Positions 1 to 12,700 of a DNA stretch of 64,000 bases are shown here, one piece after another. Below the pieces are notes generated by a model. The model was given only the letters and a program-made list of their open reading frames with translations, had not been told where the DNA came from and did not search any database. Origin of the DNA: Agapanthus africanus (taxonomy: Eukaryota; Streptophyta; Magnoliopsida; Asparagales; Amaryllidaceae). Both the position numbers and the translations under genes were made by a program. Each line of letters begins with the position of its first letter. Positions within the stretch are counted from its first letter, which is position 1. The stretch spans positions 748,409,632 through 748,473,631 of the forward strand of contig CM057340.1 of assembly GCA_030015575.1 (NCBI GenBank), written 5' to 3'.

Positions 1-2
1 AG

Positions 3-3000
3 CCTTACCAAAACCAGACGAACAACTTTGCACCGAACAGTTCCTTTCCACCAAACAACTTTGTTCCGTCGAACAACGATAAGGTTTCCTCGCTCGAGCG
101 AAGTCTGGATGAGTTTGTTAAACAATCGACTCAATCCACCGCCAACATCCAGTCTTCGATCCAATCTTTAGTGCAACACACCGCCGCACACGGGCAGAGC
201 ATCAAGACCATCGAGGCCCAGATTGCACAGCTGAACGCGGCCTTGAGCGAGCGAGAGAAGGGGAAGCTCCCGTCCCAGCCACTTCCAAATCCCGGCCACC
301 CACATAATGCACATGTTGCTCTTGAACAACAAAACCATAATGTGAGTGCCGTGACCACACTGAGATCAGGGAGGGTGCTGCAAAACAACATTGGCAAGCA
401 AATCAACGATGACACCCCGGCCGCTTCTTCTTCTTCTTCTTCTCCTGCTTCTTCTTCTTCGTCTTCCGAGCCTATTCTCCGTTCTTCACAAGGCTCTCCT
501 TCCTCTTCTTCTCTAAACGGACCCGCTTCTCACTCCACGAAAACACCTATTCTAGGATCCGTTCCAACTCCAAAATCTCCTCCTCCAGCATTAGACTCAA
601 CCAATTTTCAAAATGTTCCATTTCCAAACCGGTTGAGGTCTAACAAACAAAATCCACAAATGGAGAAGATTTTGGAGTTATTCAAGCAAGTTAACATTAA
701 CATTCCTCTTTTGGATGCTGTCCAACAAGTCCCTTCTTACGCGAAAATCTTAAAGGACTTGTGCACGAAAAAGAGGAAGTCTCAGGTACCCAAGAAAGTT
801 TTCTTGGCTAGTGCTGTGAGTGATGCCCTTACCCAATCTTTACCACAAAAACGGAAGGACCCTGGCTGTCCTACGATTTCAATTACTATTGGGGATAAGA
901 ACATCAACCGCGCACTATTAGATCTTGGTGCCAGTGTTAACTTGCTTCCGTATTCAGTATACGAGCAATTAGGCGTCGGAGAGCTGAAACCCACACACTG
1001 CACTCTCCAGATGGCCGACCGATCGATCACCCATCCTAGGGGTGAGCTAGAGGATGTGTTAATCAAAGTCGGGGACTTCATATTCCCCGTCGACTTCATT
1101 GTCTTAGATACACAGCCTGTAGCTAACCCCCGGAATCAAATTCCGGTGATACTCGGTCGCCCATTTCTCGCAACCTCAAATGCTGTGATCAATTGTCGCA
1201 ATGGTTCAATGAACCTCTCTTTTGGAAATATGACAATTGAACTCAACATTTTTAGGTTGGGGAATCAGCCCGCCGAACCTAATGCTCATATACTGGATGT
1301 TTGCTCGATCCAGGAGATCACCCCCGAAGAGTGTGAATTCGAGGAGTTTTTGTTTGAATACGATAATCTTGACGCCACTAGTGCGTGTCTCTTCGAACCT
1401 GCTGCTGTTTCTGCGCCCGATAACGACTACGAGTGTTTCACGTTCACGAACGATCTTAGCCGAGCACAACCCGAGTTTGAATCTTTCGACTTTTCGGATG
1501 AGTTACCTGAACCATCCGACTCGGTTGCCTACACTCGTTTGGAACCTTTGCTGGAGTCCTTTGAGTTCGAGACCTTTGCACCAGTCTTGCCTTCCATCAT
1601 TTCACCTCCAACGCTCGAACTCAAGCCGTTGCCGTCTCACCTTAAGTATGCTTACTTAGGTGAGAACGAGACCCTCCCTGTCATCATCTCGGCTTCTCTA
1701 GCTCCCGAGCAAGAGAAAGCCCTTCTCACGGTCTTGCACGGCAACATGCAAGCTTTTGGCTGGTCCATGGCGGACATCAAGGGGATTAGTCCCCTCATCG
1801 TTGAGCATCACATTCATCTGATGGATGATGCCAAACCAGCCTGGGATCCACAAAGACGTCTTAATCCAGTCATGAAGGAGGCTGTGAAGAAGGAGATCGT
1901 CAAATGTCTAGATAGTGGTATCATTTACCCTATCTCTGATAGCCAGTGGGTTAGCCCCATTCACGTTGTCCCCAAGAAGTCGGGCATCACGGTCATAACC
2001 AACGAGGCGAATGAGTTAATCCCTACTCGCACCCAAACCGGGTGGCGAGTTTGCATTGATTACAGAAAACTCAACGCCGCAACGCGGAAAGACCACTTTC
2101 CGCTACCCTTCATTGACCAGATGCTTGAACGATTGGCCGGACATGAGTACTATTGTTTTCTTGATGGCTACTCTGGCTATAATCAAATTCCCATCGCCGA
2201 AAAAGACCAGGACAAGACCACTTTCACTTGTCCTTTCGGCACGTTTGCATATCGACGCATGCCCTTTGGGTTATGCAATGCGCCCGCTACCTTCCAGCGG
2301 TGTATGATGGGAATTTTCTCAGACATGGTGGAGAAATTTCTGGAGATCTTCATGGACGACTTCTCCATCTTTGGCGATTCTTTTGACGAGTGTCTGCTGC
2401 ATCTCGACGCTGTCCTTACCAGATGTAAGGACAAGAATCTCACTTTGAACTGGGAGAAATGCCACTTCATGGTGCGCGAAGGTATTGTCTTAGGACATAT
2501 CATCTCGCAAAATGGCATAGAGGTTGACAAAGCAAAGATTGAGGTCATTTCCAATCTGCCTCCTCCCCGATGCGTCAGAGATATCCGAGCCTTCCTTGGC
2601 CATGCCGGTTTTTATAGACGGTTTATCAAGGACTTTAGCAAGATTGCTAGACCCTTGACGCTTTTGCTGGCCAAGGACACGCCTTTCGATTTCAACTCGG
2701 GCTATGCGGCTGCTTTTGAATCATTGAAACACTCACTCACTTCTGCTCCCGTTCTCTCTTCCCCTGACTGGACGCACCCATTCGAGATTATGTGCGATGC
2801 ATCCGACTTTGCCATCGGTGCTGTCCTTGGACAGCACATCAACAAGATGCCGCACGTGATCTATTACGCGAGCCGGACCCTGAACGACGCCCAACTTAAC
2901 TATACAACAACTGAGAAGGAATTCTTAGCTGTTGTATTTGCTTTAGAAAAGTTCAGGCCCTACCTCATCGGCTCTCCAGTCATTGTCTACACGGACCATT

Positions 3001-4508
3001 CAGCTCTGCGCCATCTTTTTGCGAAGAAAGATGCCAAATCTCGGTTAATACGTTGGATCCTCTTGCTTCAAGAGTTTGACCTTGTCATTAAGGACAAACG
3101 AGGATGTGAAAACGTGGTTGCCGACCATCTCTCACGACTTCCTTCTTCGCCTTCGCTTCCAATACCGATCAATGACGTTTTCCCGGATGAACAACTCTTG
3201 ACAGTATCTTGCGAACCCTGGTTCGCAGATATTGTGAACTATTTGGCCACGGGATTGCTACCGACCGAATGGTCACGTCAGGACAGACTTCGCTTCTTAT
3301 CCCAAGTAAAACACTTTTACTGGGACGAACCCTACTTGTTCAAGTACTGTCCCGACCAGATTATTCGTCGGTGTGTCCCTGATGAGGAATTCAAGAGTGT
3401 GCTGTCATTTTGCCATGACCAAGCATGTGGCGGGCATTTTGGGCCCAGGAAGACAGCTGAGAAGATCTTGCAATGTGGTTTCTACTGGCCACAACTTTTC
3501 AAAGACGCTCACGATTATTGCAAGACTTGCTCCCGGTGCCAACACATGGGCCGGATATCCCGGAGGAACGAGATGCCGCTCCAACCGATCTTGGTTGTGG
3601 AGATTTTCGATGTTTGGGGGATAGACTTCATGGGGCCGTTTCCCAACTCTTTTGGGAACTTGTACATTCTTCTAGCTGTTGATTACGTCTCTAAATGGGT
3701 CGAGGCTGTGCCCAGCCGGACTAACGACAACAAGGTTGTCGTTAGGTTCCTTAAAGAAAACATTTTCTCACGGTTTGGGCACCCCCGAGCGATCATTAGC
3801 GACAATGGAAGTCATTTCTGCAATAGGACTTTCGAGGCCTTGATGCGGAAATACTCCATTAATCATAAGCTTTCTACGCCCTACCACCCCCAAACCTGCG
3901 GGCAGGCCGAAGTTTCAAATCGGCAAATCAAGCAGATACTGGAGAAAACGGTCTCCAAGAACCGTAAGGATTGGTCTTTGAAACTCACTGATGCCCTTTG
4001 GGCATTTAGAACCGCTTATAAGACCGACCTTGGCATGTCTCCCTATCGGCTTGTGTACGGAAAAGCCTGCCACCTTCCTGTCGAAATCGAGCATCGCGCG
4101 TTTTGGGCAATAAAGGAGCTGAATCTGTCTCTGGAGGACGCGGGCAGCCATCGGAAGCTGCAGCTGAACGAACTGAGCGAGCTTAGGGATGAGGCTTACG
4201 ACAACGCGGTTGTCGTTAAGAATCGAACGAAGGTGTTTCATGATAAACACCTTGTGCGCAAAACCTTCGTACCTGGTCAGCAGGTACTTCTTTACGACAC
4301 CCGACTTCACTTCCATCCTGGAAAGCTCCGATCTCGCTGGAAAGGGCCGTATTTTGTGCGGACTGTGTATCCGCAGGGCGCTGTGGATTTGGAAAATCCA
4401 AAGGACGGTTCACTCTTCAAAGTGAACGGACACCGATGCAAACCGTACCTTAGCGCCGAACCAACAGAGGAGCTCCTGTTCTTACAGGAGCCGGTTTACC
4501 TTGCTTGA
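3..4508 (+). CDS. gag C-terminal part and pol polyprotein of the Athila-like element
   Basis: One frame is open from the first bases to a stop at 4508 (about 1,500 residues); its start is outside the window. Counting residues from base 3, the order is: a Ser-rich linker (about 140-165); an aspartic protease with an LLDLGAS core (about 304); a reverse transcriptase with [13 protein letters not shown] and FMDDF (about 755-785); an RNase H with CDAS and YTDHS (about 930-1000); a zinc-binding integrase start (His-His-Cys-Cys, about 1135-1180); and an integrase core with GIDFMGP, SDNGSHF and a Glu in [10 protein letters not shown] (about 1204-1310). The C-terminal end has GPYFV and [10 protein letters not shown]. 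The frame makes the enzymes that copy the element's RNA and insert the DNA. It is family material, not a host gene. Confidence 0.93.
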   Translation, partial: PYQNQTNNFAPNSSFPPNNFVPSNNDKVSSLERSLDEFVKQSTQSTANIQSSIQSLVQHTAAHGQSIKTIEAQIAQLNAALSEREKGKLPSQPLPNPGHPHNAHVALEQQNHNVSAVTTLRSGRVLQNNIGKQINDDTPAASSSSSSPASSSSSSEPILRSSQGSPSSSSLNGPASHSTKTPILGSVPTPKSPPPALDSTNFQNVPFPNRLRSNKQNPQMEKILELFKQVNINIPLLDAVQQVPSYAKILKDLCTKKRKSQVPKKVFLASAVSDALTQSLPQKRKDPGCPTISITIGDKNINRALLDLGASVNLLPYSVYEQLGVGELKPTHCTLQMADRSITHPRGELEDVLIKVGDFIFPVDFIVLDTQPVANPRNQIPVILGRPFLATSNAVINCRNGSMNLSFGNMTIELNIFRLGNQPAEPNAHILDVCSIQEITPEECEFEEFLFEYDNLDATSACLFEPAAVSAPDNDYECFTFTNDLSRAQPEFESFDFSDELPEPSDSVAYTRLEPLLESFEFETFAPVLPSIISPPTLELKPLPSHLKYAYLGENETLPVIISASLAPEQEKALLTVLHGNMQAFGWSMADIKGISPLIVEHHIHLMDDAKPAWDPQRRLNPVMKEAVKKEIVKCLDSGIIYPISDSQWVSPIHVVPKKSGITVITNEANELIPTRTQTGWRVCIDYRKLNAATRKDHFPLPFIDQMLERLAGHEYYCFLDGYSGYNQIPIAEKDQDKTTFTCPFGTFAYRRMPFGLCNAPATFQRCMMGIFSDMVEKFLEIFMDDFSIFGDSFDECLLHLDAVLTRCKDKNLTLNWEKCHFMVREGIVLGHIISQNGIEVDKAKIEVISNLPPPRCVRDIRAFLGHAGFYRRFIKDFSKIARPLTLLLAKDTPFDFNSGYAAAFESLKHSLTSAPVLSSPDWTHPFEIMCDASDFAIGAVLGQHINKMPHVIYYASRTLNDAQLNYTTTEKEFLAVVFALEKFRPYLIGSPVIVYTDHSALRHLFAKKDAKSRLIRWILLLQEFDLVIKDKRGCENVVADHLSRLPSSPSLPIPINDVFPDEQLLTVSCEPWFADIVNYLATGLLPTEWSRQDRLRFLSQVKHFYWDEPYLFKYCPDQIIRRCVPDEEFKSVLSFCHDQACGGHFGPRKTAEKILQCGFYWPQLFKDAHDYCKTCSRCQHMGRISRRNEMPLQPILVVEIFDVWGIDFMGPFPNSFGNLYILLAVDYVSKWVEAVPSRTNDNKVVVRFLKENIFSRFGHPRAIISDNGSHFCNRTFEALMRKYSINHKLSTPYHPQTCGQAEVSNRQIKQILEKTVSKNRKDWSLKLTDALWAFRTAYKTDLGMSPYRLVYGKACHLPVEIEHRAFWAIKELNLSLEDAGSHRKLQLNELSELRDEAYDNAVVVKNRTKVFHDKHLVRKTFVPGQQVLLYDTRLHFHPGKLRSRWKGPYFVRTVYPQGAVDLENPKDGSLFKVNGHRCKPYLSAEPTEELLFLQEPVYLA

Positions 4509-6187
4509 TCTTCCTCTGCCTACCTCCAAACTTCGGTTATCCAGCCACGAACAGTGGACACTGTTCCAAATAAGTTTGGGGGTATGTACAAACCATTTTG
4601 TTTATATTTGTGTATATTCTTTTTCTTTTCTTTTAAAACAAAAACAAATAAAAATTGTGTATCGCTAACCAACAATTTTGAGCCTTCAAACTACTCTCTT
4701 CATGCAATGACAGTGAGGACACTGTCCAGTTTAAGTTTGGGGGTACGCTCGGTACGCATTTCTTACCTTCGCATTCATATGTATATTTTGCATCTGCTTA
4801 TTAAAATCCATAAAATCCATAAAAATTTGAAAATTTTCCAAAAATATAAAAACTTTTTTGTCAAGTTAGCTTGTGGAAGAACTCTGATTCAACATTCGAC
4901 GGTTTTTGTTTGATAAAATAGGAATAACTAGATCTTATGTTTGGATTTTGAAAACCTGAAAGATAACTCTCCTTTGAAGTTAACTATAGCTGATATACAT
5001 CTTTACATCACACTACACGTGTCGTGAGTTTTGGGAATTAGATGACAAGTCTTTCATGTTCAAACTTTTAAACAGATAAATGATTTTCTGAGAATCAAAT
5101 AGGTTTGTTCTGAAATAAGTAATGACAAGAATAGTTTATGAAGTAAAGCGAATATGAAGGAATGTTATTGATGCCATAATAGGAGCTAAGTCTGAAAAAT
5201 AACCCATCTAAAACTTGATTGGAATGATTACACACCAAACCCACTAGACACGTCTTTTATCCAAAAAAATATTTGAACTGCCGGTTATATCTCCGTTCGT
5301 ATTAAATCATCTGATTTTCACGCCAAACTGTCTTTTGTTTTTGGACCTAGGTAACTTGAGTAATTAAGTCCGCTGGGGTGTTTCTACACCTAATGCCCTA
5401 AAACCAACTGGTTTGGGTGCATTGGCCCAAAGCTCGCTAAGAAGCCTAGAAAGTCCAGTTTAAAACAAAGTCAAGCAAGTGTTCTCTCCGAGTTAAAATT
5501 CCTAACGGTTCTTTGTGTGAGAATAATCTTGATAAAAGACAGGCTTTTAAAAAAAAAATTTTAACGGAGATATGAAGGTTTTACTCTTTGATAAAGACTA
5601 TTGCACGTTCACAGTGGTGTGTATGAAATGAAAACAAGAAAAAGGTGGAGTGAAAAATACGACTTAATTTCCTGTTAAGGAAGATAGAAATTCTAAAGTT
5701 GAAACCTTACTGCAAAACGAAACTTGAAAAATGCTTAACTCATTATAAAACTTATGTGATCCTTTTAAAATTGTTATCTGGGCTTTATTGTGCGACATGA
5801 TGACTCTAATCGATCCTTCTGGAACTTAACGACACTATCCGCACTGCACGTAAAGACATATAAAATCTGTAGTTAAATAAGATGTGAGGTGTGAAAAATA
5901 AAAGTTCGATAGTCTAGACTAAGGATTATAGAATTGTTATTTTCTAAAACAAAACTTTAGGGTTTGAAACTTAGTCATTTTTACAAACCAACTTGACCGG
6001 ATTTTGTGGGTAGTATCCGCTGAAAACCCTCAGGAGACAACACTCCTCCTACTAGGGACACCTAGAGGTTTAACGGCTTGTTGCACATGCTCAGTGCAAT
6101 CGCGTTCCCTGCGAAAGTGAGGTTAGGAAATTTTTGTGAATAAATGGACTTTGCTCGGGACGAGCAAATGATAAGTTTGGGGGTATT
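4509..6187 (+). other. Untranslated stretch between pol and the 3' LTR of the Athila-like element
   Basis: This is AT-rich DNA with no convincing coding frame. Some Athila elements carry an envelope-like frame here; I see none. The purine tract AAGTTTGGGGGTA occurs three times, near 4571, 4733 and 6173. The last lies next to the LTR and is the likely plus-strand primer. It follows a GGGACGAGCAAA stretch, a sequence often seen just before the LTR in plant Ty3/gypsy elements. Confidence 0.6.
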
Positions 6188-6645
6188 TGTTCATATCAGA
6201 TTTTTGCATTTTTATACCGCCCAATTTTTATCACATTGCATGTCGGTAGATACTCTTGAGCCGTGTTTGCTAGTCAATTGCAGGATACAGGTTCCCGGTT
6301 CTCAAACGGAGAAATTCATGGAAAACACGACAAAAATCCGGTTCCTGCCAACCACAGATAAAACACGGTCTCCGCTCTTCATCCGTATGCTGCCAGATAC
6401 CGGTTTAGGAAGACAAAATGTCAAATCAATGTCGTTTTCAGGCACAAGGCTCAATGGTGGCACAAGATCCAAGAGATCTACGCGGAGCTCGAGACAATCA
6501 TGACAAAATCTTAACAAAAAGTCCACCTTTCCTTCAACAGAAATTCTGGAAAAATCGTGGTGCCAAATTGAGAAAATACATATACCAAAATTAGGTACAC
6601 TGAAGACCAGGGGACCACCAAAAATACAGAGGAACAATTCATCTA

Positions 6646-6700
6646 AACGGCCGCGGAAGAGCGGCCAAAGGGGGGTATTGGCCGCGCTTCCGCGGCCGTT
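6646..6700. repeat. GC-rich inverted repeat in the LTR promoter region
   Basis: A 21-base arm (6646-6666, AACGGCCGCGGAAG then AGCGGCC) and its near-perfect reverse complement (6680-6700) flank a 13-base loop containing GGGGGG. Twenty of 21 arm positions pair. It lies about 90 bases upstream of the TATA box, so it may form a cruciform in DNA or mark a regulatory site. Confidence 0.8.
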
Positions 6701-6788
6701 CTGGCGCCAAGTGTGCAGGGCTTTGGGGGGGTAGGTTGGTAATTTCATATGGGCCCGTATTGTTGCCCTAGTTTCTCATTTTCCAGCC

Positions 6789-6796
6789 TATAAATA
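6789..6796 (+). promoter_or_regulatory. TATA box of the Athila-like LTR
   Basis: TATAAATA in a CC-flanked context inside the LTR, followed by a leader with pyrimidine-rich stretches. Its position between the hairpin and the LTR tail fits the U3/R boundary. Confidence 0.65.
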
Positions 6797-7778
6797 CCCC
6801 AGAATTCTGTGAAGGAGAGGGTCCATAATCTTGTATTTTTCTTTGCTAGGTTTTAGTACATGTTCTTCTTCCTCTTCTCACCTCTTCTCCATTAAACTTG
6901 TAAGTGAGCTTTTGAGTGAAGAGTGATGAATAAAGAAGACCATTTTTATTATCATGCTTGTCTCTTTCTTTACTTGTTATAATTGTTGTAATTTTAATTG
7001 TTAAGTAGTTGTTGTTATTTCCTTGTTATTTGTTTCTTCTCTCTTTTTCTTTATCCTTGCATACGACAATGATACTTACGCTTGATCCTCGCCAAGGTGA
7101 GGTCGCAAACAGTTAGTCGTATTCTTCTAATCTCTTTCTTTCTATCTTCCTCTTTTGTGTTGTTTTATTTTTTCCGTATTATAAAGTGTGAGTAGTTCTA
7201 TACTTGTTAGGGTAGGATAAGGGAAGTTTGAGAGAAGGAAATCTCTCTCACTCTTTCCTTGCCCAACAACTTAAATCAACTCCCGTTAACCCAACCACAA
7301 CCCGCTCCTTACGGCACCCTATCCTACATGATAGCGGTGATTCCGTAGTGAGACCGGTTGTGGTTGAATTAACCGGAGGTTATGGATAAGAGCCAAGAAC
7401 GGACGGACAAGCACCAAAAGGAAGGACTATGCGTTGGAAAGCCTAGCTTATACTCGCAAGTTCCTTCCTAGTCGTGCTAATCCCCGTTGTTGCCGATTAC
7501 CGTAACACCGATATTAAGTGGGGCAACGAAAGATGTGGAGACTCCTAACTCAAACTAACCTAATCCTAACCCTAACAAGCTCTCTTTAAATATCAACTCA
7601 ACACTTAGATAACTACAAACAAAATCTGAACAACCGGACTTAACTCGTCGAAAAACACATAGAAAAAGATTCCCATCTCCTTGCGGACGACCCGTACTCA
7701 ACCGGCTAGCTACGTGTGAAACCGTCTTGATTGCGGTATTTAAACTAGAACTTGAACACGCTACTATCCTATCAATCA

Positions 7779-10544
7779 GATGCCCCTCACGTATCTCGTT
7801 AAAATGAATTCTGTTTTCGACAAATAATGGTGACATTAATATTATATCATTTCATACACATACAAATACAAATATAACAATTAATCCAAAAAAAACTTAC
7901 TCTCTAATTTGTTCAAGATATGCGCAATTAAGCAAGATAAACCGGTATATTTTGTTGATAAATATAGTGTCTACCCTCTTATAATCGGCTTTACCATATG
8001 GCCCGTCTTGAATTCTTCGAGGCCGGTTAAGTCTCGTCTCAATGTTCTCGTCCAGATAGCGGGAACAAAATGTGGTTACTTCATCAAAAAGATAACTTTG
8101 CATGATAGAACTCTCTGGTCGATTTTTATTGCGTATATACTTCTTAAGAGTGTAGAGGTACCTAATGAAAATATGTTGAATAAATAAATACGGGCATACA
8201 GGACAACAATAATTTTAAAAATTGCGCGAAACGAAAAATTACACGTACCTCTCGACGGGATACATCCATCGATATTGTACCGGTCCGGCTAATTTAGCCT
8301 CAGTTGTAAGATGAACCGTCAAGTGTATTATGATATCGAAGAATGACGGTATGAAAATACGCTCAAACTTGCAAAGTATCAACGCAATAGAATTTTCTAG
8401 TTTATCCAGCGTCACAACCTCCAGTGTTTTAGCACACAACTCTCTGAAAAAACAACATAAGTCGTTGATTACTAGACCAACCGATTCGGGGAGAGAAGTC
8501 CTGAGGGCTAATGGAAGAAGGTGCTCCACGATAACATGGTGATCATGACTTTTCATCCCATCGATCTTACCTTTCACAATTTTTATTTTCTTGCTGAATG
8601 ATCCTGAGAAACCTGTGGGAACTTTCAAATCATGCAACACCTACAGGAATCTTTTCTTCTCCGGTTGTGACATATGATAAGCGGCATTAGGAAGTACAAA
8701 CTTGCCTGGTTTACCCGCTACCGGTCTAGGGTGCAATTCACTTCTTATTCCCCACTCCTGTAGATCCATCCGAGCATTCAGGTTGTCTTTCGATTTCCCA
8801 TCTTTACAAAAAAAGCAAGTTGAGTATGTGCTCTGATACTCCCTTCTCTATATGCATGACGTCCAGACAATGACGCACTAAATTTGTTGACCGGTACGAA
8901 AGCTCGAAGAAAATGCTTAACTTGTTCCAAAATGGTGATTTGACATGTTTCGTCGGATCCATCCCGAAGGTCACATTATTGTAACCATCCCATTGAGCAG
9001 TCACGTCCTCTCCGGATAATGGGGATGGAGGTCCAAGAAGCTCCTGATGACCATCAAAGTGAACTGTGTCTAACCTATAGGGGTGGTCTGGAAGCAGGAA
9101 ACGTCGATGGCCGCAATAACAAACCTTCCTGCTAAAATTCAAGAATTTCGATGTTGTGTGTTGATGGCAATGAGGACATGCTTTGTGACCATGTACGGAC
9201 CAACCTGATAGCATTCTATACGCAGGAAAGTCATTAATTGTCCACATTAAAACCGCACGCAGTATGAAGGTTGTATTTGTGTTTGCATCGTATGTCTCTA
9301 CACCATCAATGAACAAAGATTTCAACTCCTCGATCAGAGGTCGGAGATAGATGTCGATATTGGTTCCCGGTGAGTTTGGTCCGTCGATAAGAAGAGGCAT
9401 CATAAAATATGATTGGTCCATAGCCAACCAAGGCGACAGATTATAAATTATCATTACAACGGGCCATGTGCTGTGACTTCCAGCCATATAATTGAATGGG
9501 CAGAAGCCATCACTAGCCAGTCCGAGCCGGATATTGCGAGGATCGCTCCTGAATATTGCGTGCCTCTTATCGAAATCCTTCCATGCCGATGAATCTCTTG
9601 GATGACTCATTTTTCCATCTTCACTTGGAGGAGCACAATGATGCCAAATCATTGCCTCGGCTGTTTTCTTGCACCTGAATAACTCTGTAGCCTCTGTGTT
9701 ATGGGAAAGTATCGTGTTATCTTGACGGTATATCAGGCTTCTTATCAGAATCTTTTGGCTTATACCTGGTCTCTCCGCATGTTGGACACTCTTTCAAATC
9801 TGAATTCTCTTTCCGGTACAACATGCAATTTTTAGGACATGCTTGAATCTTCTCGCACTTTAGACCCAAATCATACATCATCTTCTGGGCTCCGTACCAG
9901 CTGTCGGGCACGTTATTTCCCGGGGGTATAGAATCTTTCAAGAACGAAAGAAGCATTGTGAATGAATTGTTGCTCCATCCATTTAGGCACTTAATCTGGA
10001 AAAGTTGGACGAACCATGAGAGGGTGGAATACTTCGCATTCTCATAAATTGCTTTTCTTGCATCATTCATGAAATTTTCATATTTATCCGCACGCGGTCT
10101 TTGACCGGAAGGAATGTCATCTTCGGTACGAATAGATTCACCTAGGGCAGCCTCTACCATATCCTCTATTTCTTCTGATGGAAATAAATTACCGTCTTCT
10201 CCTTCTGCCGCATTACCGAATTCTCCTTCTTCTCCTGCCGCATTATCGTGTTCTCCTTCTTCTTCTGCCGCATTACTGCGTTCTTCTCTTTCCCCGTGAT
10301 ATTTCCAAGTTGTATAAAGTCTAGTAAACCCATATTTTACAATATGAAGCTCTGCCAATTCTACCTTCTGCCAGTACTTATTGCCATATCTATCGCACGG
10401 GCAGAGAATCTTCTCTATTATGATCTTATTATGTACACGTGCAAATTCAATAAAAGCAGCAACTCCTGCGACAAACTTAGGTTGCATACGTTGTTGCCAA
10501 TCCACATACATCCAGTCCTTAACTCTGACGTACTCATGGGCCAT
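7779..10544 (-). pseudogene. TNP2-type CACTA transposase, decayed, with introns
   Basis: The start at 10544 (MAHEYVRVKDWMY) opens a transposase-associated domain (about residues 8-85). An acidic stretch follows, then the Transposase_21 core with SWYGAQKMMYDLGL, CPTCG, FCPFNYMAG, SWSVHGHKACPHC-like residues and LDVMHIEKGV. The DUF4218 region (8640-8250) has KSHDHHV, PSFFDI and QYRWMYP. An 87-base intron with GT-AG borders lies at 8248-8162 and a second at about 7900-7811; the next exon (from 7810) runs into the Athila insertion. The copy is a pseudogene: frame shifts near 9690-9720, a frame shift in a T-run near 8811-8817, and a CAG-to-TAG stop at about 8641-8643. The product would bind and cut transposon ends. 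The decay implies that this copy no longer makes transposase. Confidence 0.88.
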
Positions 10545-10679
10545 GTTAGACTGTATAACATATAAATTGTAGGTTATGGTGACTATATTGAGAAATCTAA
10601 GAACGGGATAGTTACTGACAAAGGAGAAAATCCGTGTATATGTTTTGTGTGTGCGTTTGTCGTTGAAAAGAATAAATTA

Positions 10680-12056
10680 TCGAACGTATGTTAACCGATA
10701 GACGGGGACTAAGTGGCGCTTTTAGTTTCATATATGAGTATCGATGAGAATATGAAGGTTTCATATTATCATCGAGTATCATATATTGGTTTTAACTTGA
10801 ACATCTTGAATCACTCTCTAATTATGTGTTTGTTGTGTATTCTTATTGTATATGTATGTTCCGGCTGTCGGGGGTAAGACTTCTATCCCATTAAGAATAT
10901 ATAGAGCGAACACCCATTCGCTTGTGCTTTCAACCGTTTCGAGTAAATTTTGGCAGCACCTCCCCGCTGTTCTCCGAGTACACTGTAATAGAATAGATAA
11001 TCATTTCAAAACTATGAAACAACGTTGAAATGAACATCTAATCTATCTTTGTACACGGAGAACCAGCGGAAAGGTGCCGACGAAATATCTCGAAACGGAT
11101 GAAAACACAAGTGAATGAAGGTGTTTGCTTTATACATTCCTAACTTGTCCACACGGGACAAATCTATCGGTTATCATACGATTGAATCTTCTCGTCACAT
11201 AGAATATATGACGGTTGTTAGTAACGAGCTATACCGTCCGATATTTAACAGCCTTCGTATAGTTCTATGTCACGACGCACATCGAATGTATGTTAACCGA
11301 TAGACGGGGACTAAGTGGCGCTTTTAGTTTCATATATGAGTATCGATGAAAATATGAAGGTTTCATATTATCATCGAGTATCATATATTGGTTTAACTTG
11401 AACATCTTAAATCACTCTCTAATTATGCGTTTGTTGTGTATTCTTGTTGTATGTGTGTGTTCCGGTTGTCGGGGGTAAGGCTTCTATCCCATTAAGAATG
11501 TATAGAGTGAACACCCATTCGCTTGTGCTTTCAACCGTTTCGAGTAAATTTCGGCAACACCTCCCCGCTATTCTCCGAGTACACTGTAATAGAATATATA
11601 ATCATTTCAAAGCTGTGAAATAACGTTGAAATGAACATCTAATCTATCTTTGTACACAGAGAACCAGCGGAAAGGTACCGACGAAATATCTCGAAACGGA
11701 TGAAAACATAAGTGAATGAAGGTGTTTGCTTTATACATTCCTAACTTGTCTACATGGAACAAATCTATCGGTTATCATACGATTGAATTTTCTCGTCACA
11801 TAGACTATACGACGGTTGTTAGTATCGAGCTATACCGTCCGATATTTAACAACCTTAGTATAGTTCTATGTCACGACGACCATCGAACATATGTTAACCG
11901 ATAGACGGGGGCTAAGTGGCGCTTTTAGTTTCATATATGAGTATCGATGAGAATATGAAAGTTTCATATTATTATCGAGTATCATATATTTGTTTTAACT
12001 TGAACATCTTGAATCACTCTCTAATGATGAGTTTGTTGTGTATTCTTGTTGTATGT
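10680..12056. repeat. Tandem 601-bp units, each a long imperfect hairpin, in the CACTA 5' region
   Basis: Units start at about 10681, 11282 and 11883 with GTATGTTAACCGATAGACGG; two are complete and the third is partial. Each unit contains an inverted repeat: arms 10891-11010 and 11023-11145 pair along most of their length (for example TCCGAGTACA with TGTACACGGA and CCGTTTCGAG with CTCGAAACGG). A smaller hairpin of about 28-base arms lies near 10731-10790. No coding function is apparent; short open frames inside are by-products of the repeat. Confidence 0.85.
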
Positions 12057-12700
12057 GTAACATGATTTTAAACCATTGAGATCAAGATTGATAGAACTGA
12101 TCATCCACAAAGAGATTAAGGATTGACTTTTGACAGCCATATGAAGGAAAATTTTCTCCTACGGCAACCTAATAATATACCCATTATCCTCATATATACA
12201 TATATGCAGGCAGGCATGAATACATACATGCAAATATTTGAAAAATTAATATATCAACCAAAAACTATTATTGCAATGGCATTCATCTATAACAATCAAC
12301 AATTAAAACTACAAATGTAGGATACTGATATTATAAAGCGTTATACGCAGCATATGAATTCACATTACTGAAACATGCATCAAAAAAACATGTTCATCCA
12401 AAAGAAAGGCCATTGTCAATAAATATAGACAAATACGTCATGAAAACAGTAACTAACAAGTTGATTAGCATCTGGATCAAGAAAATGATAAGAAAAACAA
12501 TTGACTATGATCTATAATGACAAGTCTATTACCATGACTCTCGACTAACAAAGGTGGCATTTCGTCCTCGGTAGCTTGATAATTGGGATTTGATGGCGAA
12601 TAAAAATATGCATATGCCGTTTGACCGGGAACTGCAATAGGAAACTCAATGAGGTCGGGTGTATTGAAGTACGCTTTGTATTTCGCTATATCAGGTGATG
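12057..12700. other. AT-rich, no gene recognised (CACTA 5' region)
   Basis: This stretch joins the tandem units to the C-rich tract. It has no coding frame, no tandem structure and no convincing motif. It is probably non-coding transposon sequence upstream of the transposase start. Confidence 0.45.

Larger units (their letters stand above)
1..7778 (+). mobile_element. Athila-type Ty3/gypsy LTR retrotransposon, 5' part outside the window
   Basis: The window opens inside the coding region of a plus-strand element. In order it shows the end of gag with pol, a 1.7 kb untranslated stretch, a polypurine tract (AAGTTTGGGGG, about 6173-6183) and a 3' LTR of about 1.6 kb. The integrase tail with [13 protein letters not shown] is typical of the Athila branch. 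The right edge near 7778 is set by LTR-end wording (a CTCCTTG-GACCC-ACT motif followed by ATCAATCA) and by the resumption of CACTA transposase coding beyond it. The 5' LTR, primer site and start of gag lie to the left. The visible coding part looks whole, so the copy is probably young. The exact LTR edges are uncertain by up to about 20 bases. Confidence 0.88.
6188..7778 (+). repeat. 3' LTR of the Athila-like element
   Basis: The LTR starts near TGTTCATATC just after the purine tract and ends near ATCAATCA. It carries a strong hairpin (6646-6700), a TATA box (6789-6796), an apparent transcribed leader, and a tail with the CCTTG-GACCC-ACTC pattern common at the 3' end of such LTRs. TGAT at 6169 is an alternative start. 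The other LTR is outside the window, so age cannot be estimated. Confidence 0.72.

Noticed and set aside
11115-11904. Two 62-codon frames 601 bases apart as a small gene family
   Set aside because: They are the same part of adjacent tandem hairpin units in the CACTA element.
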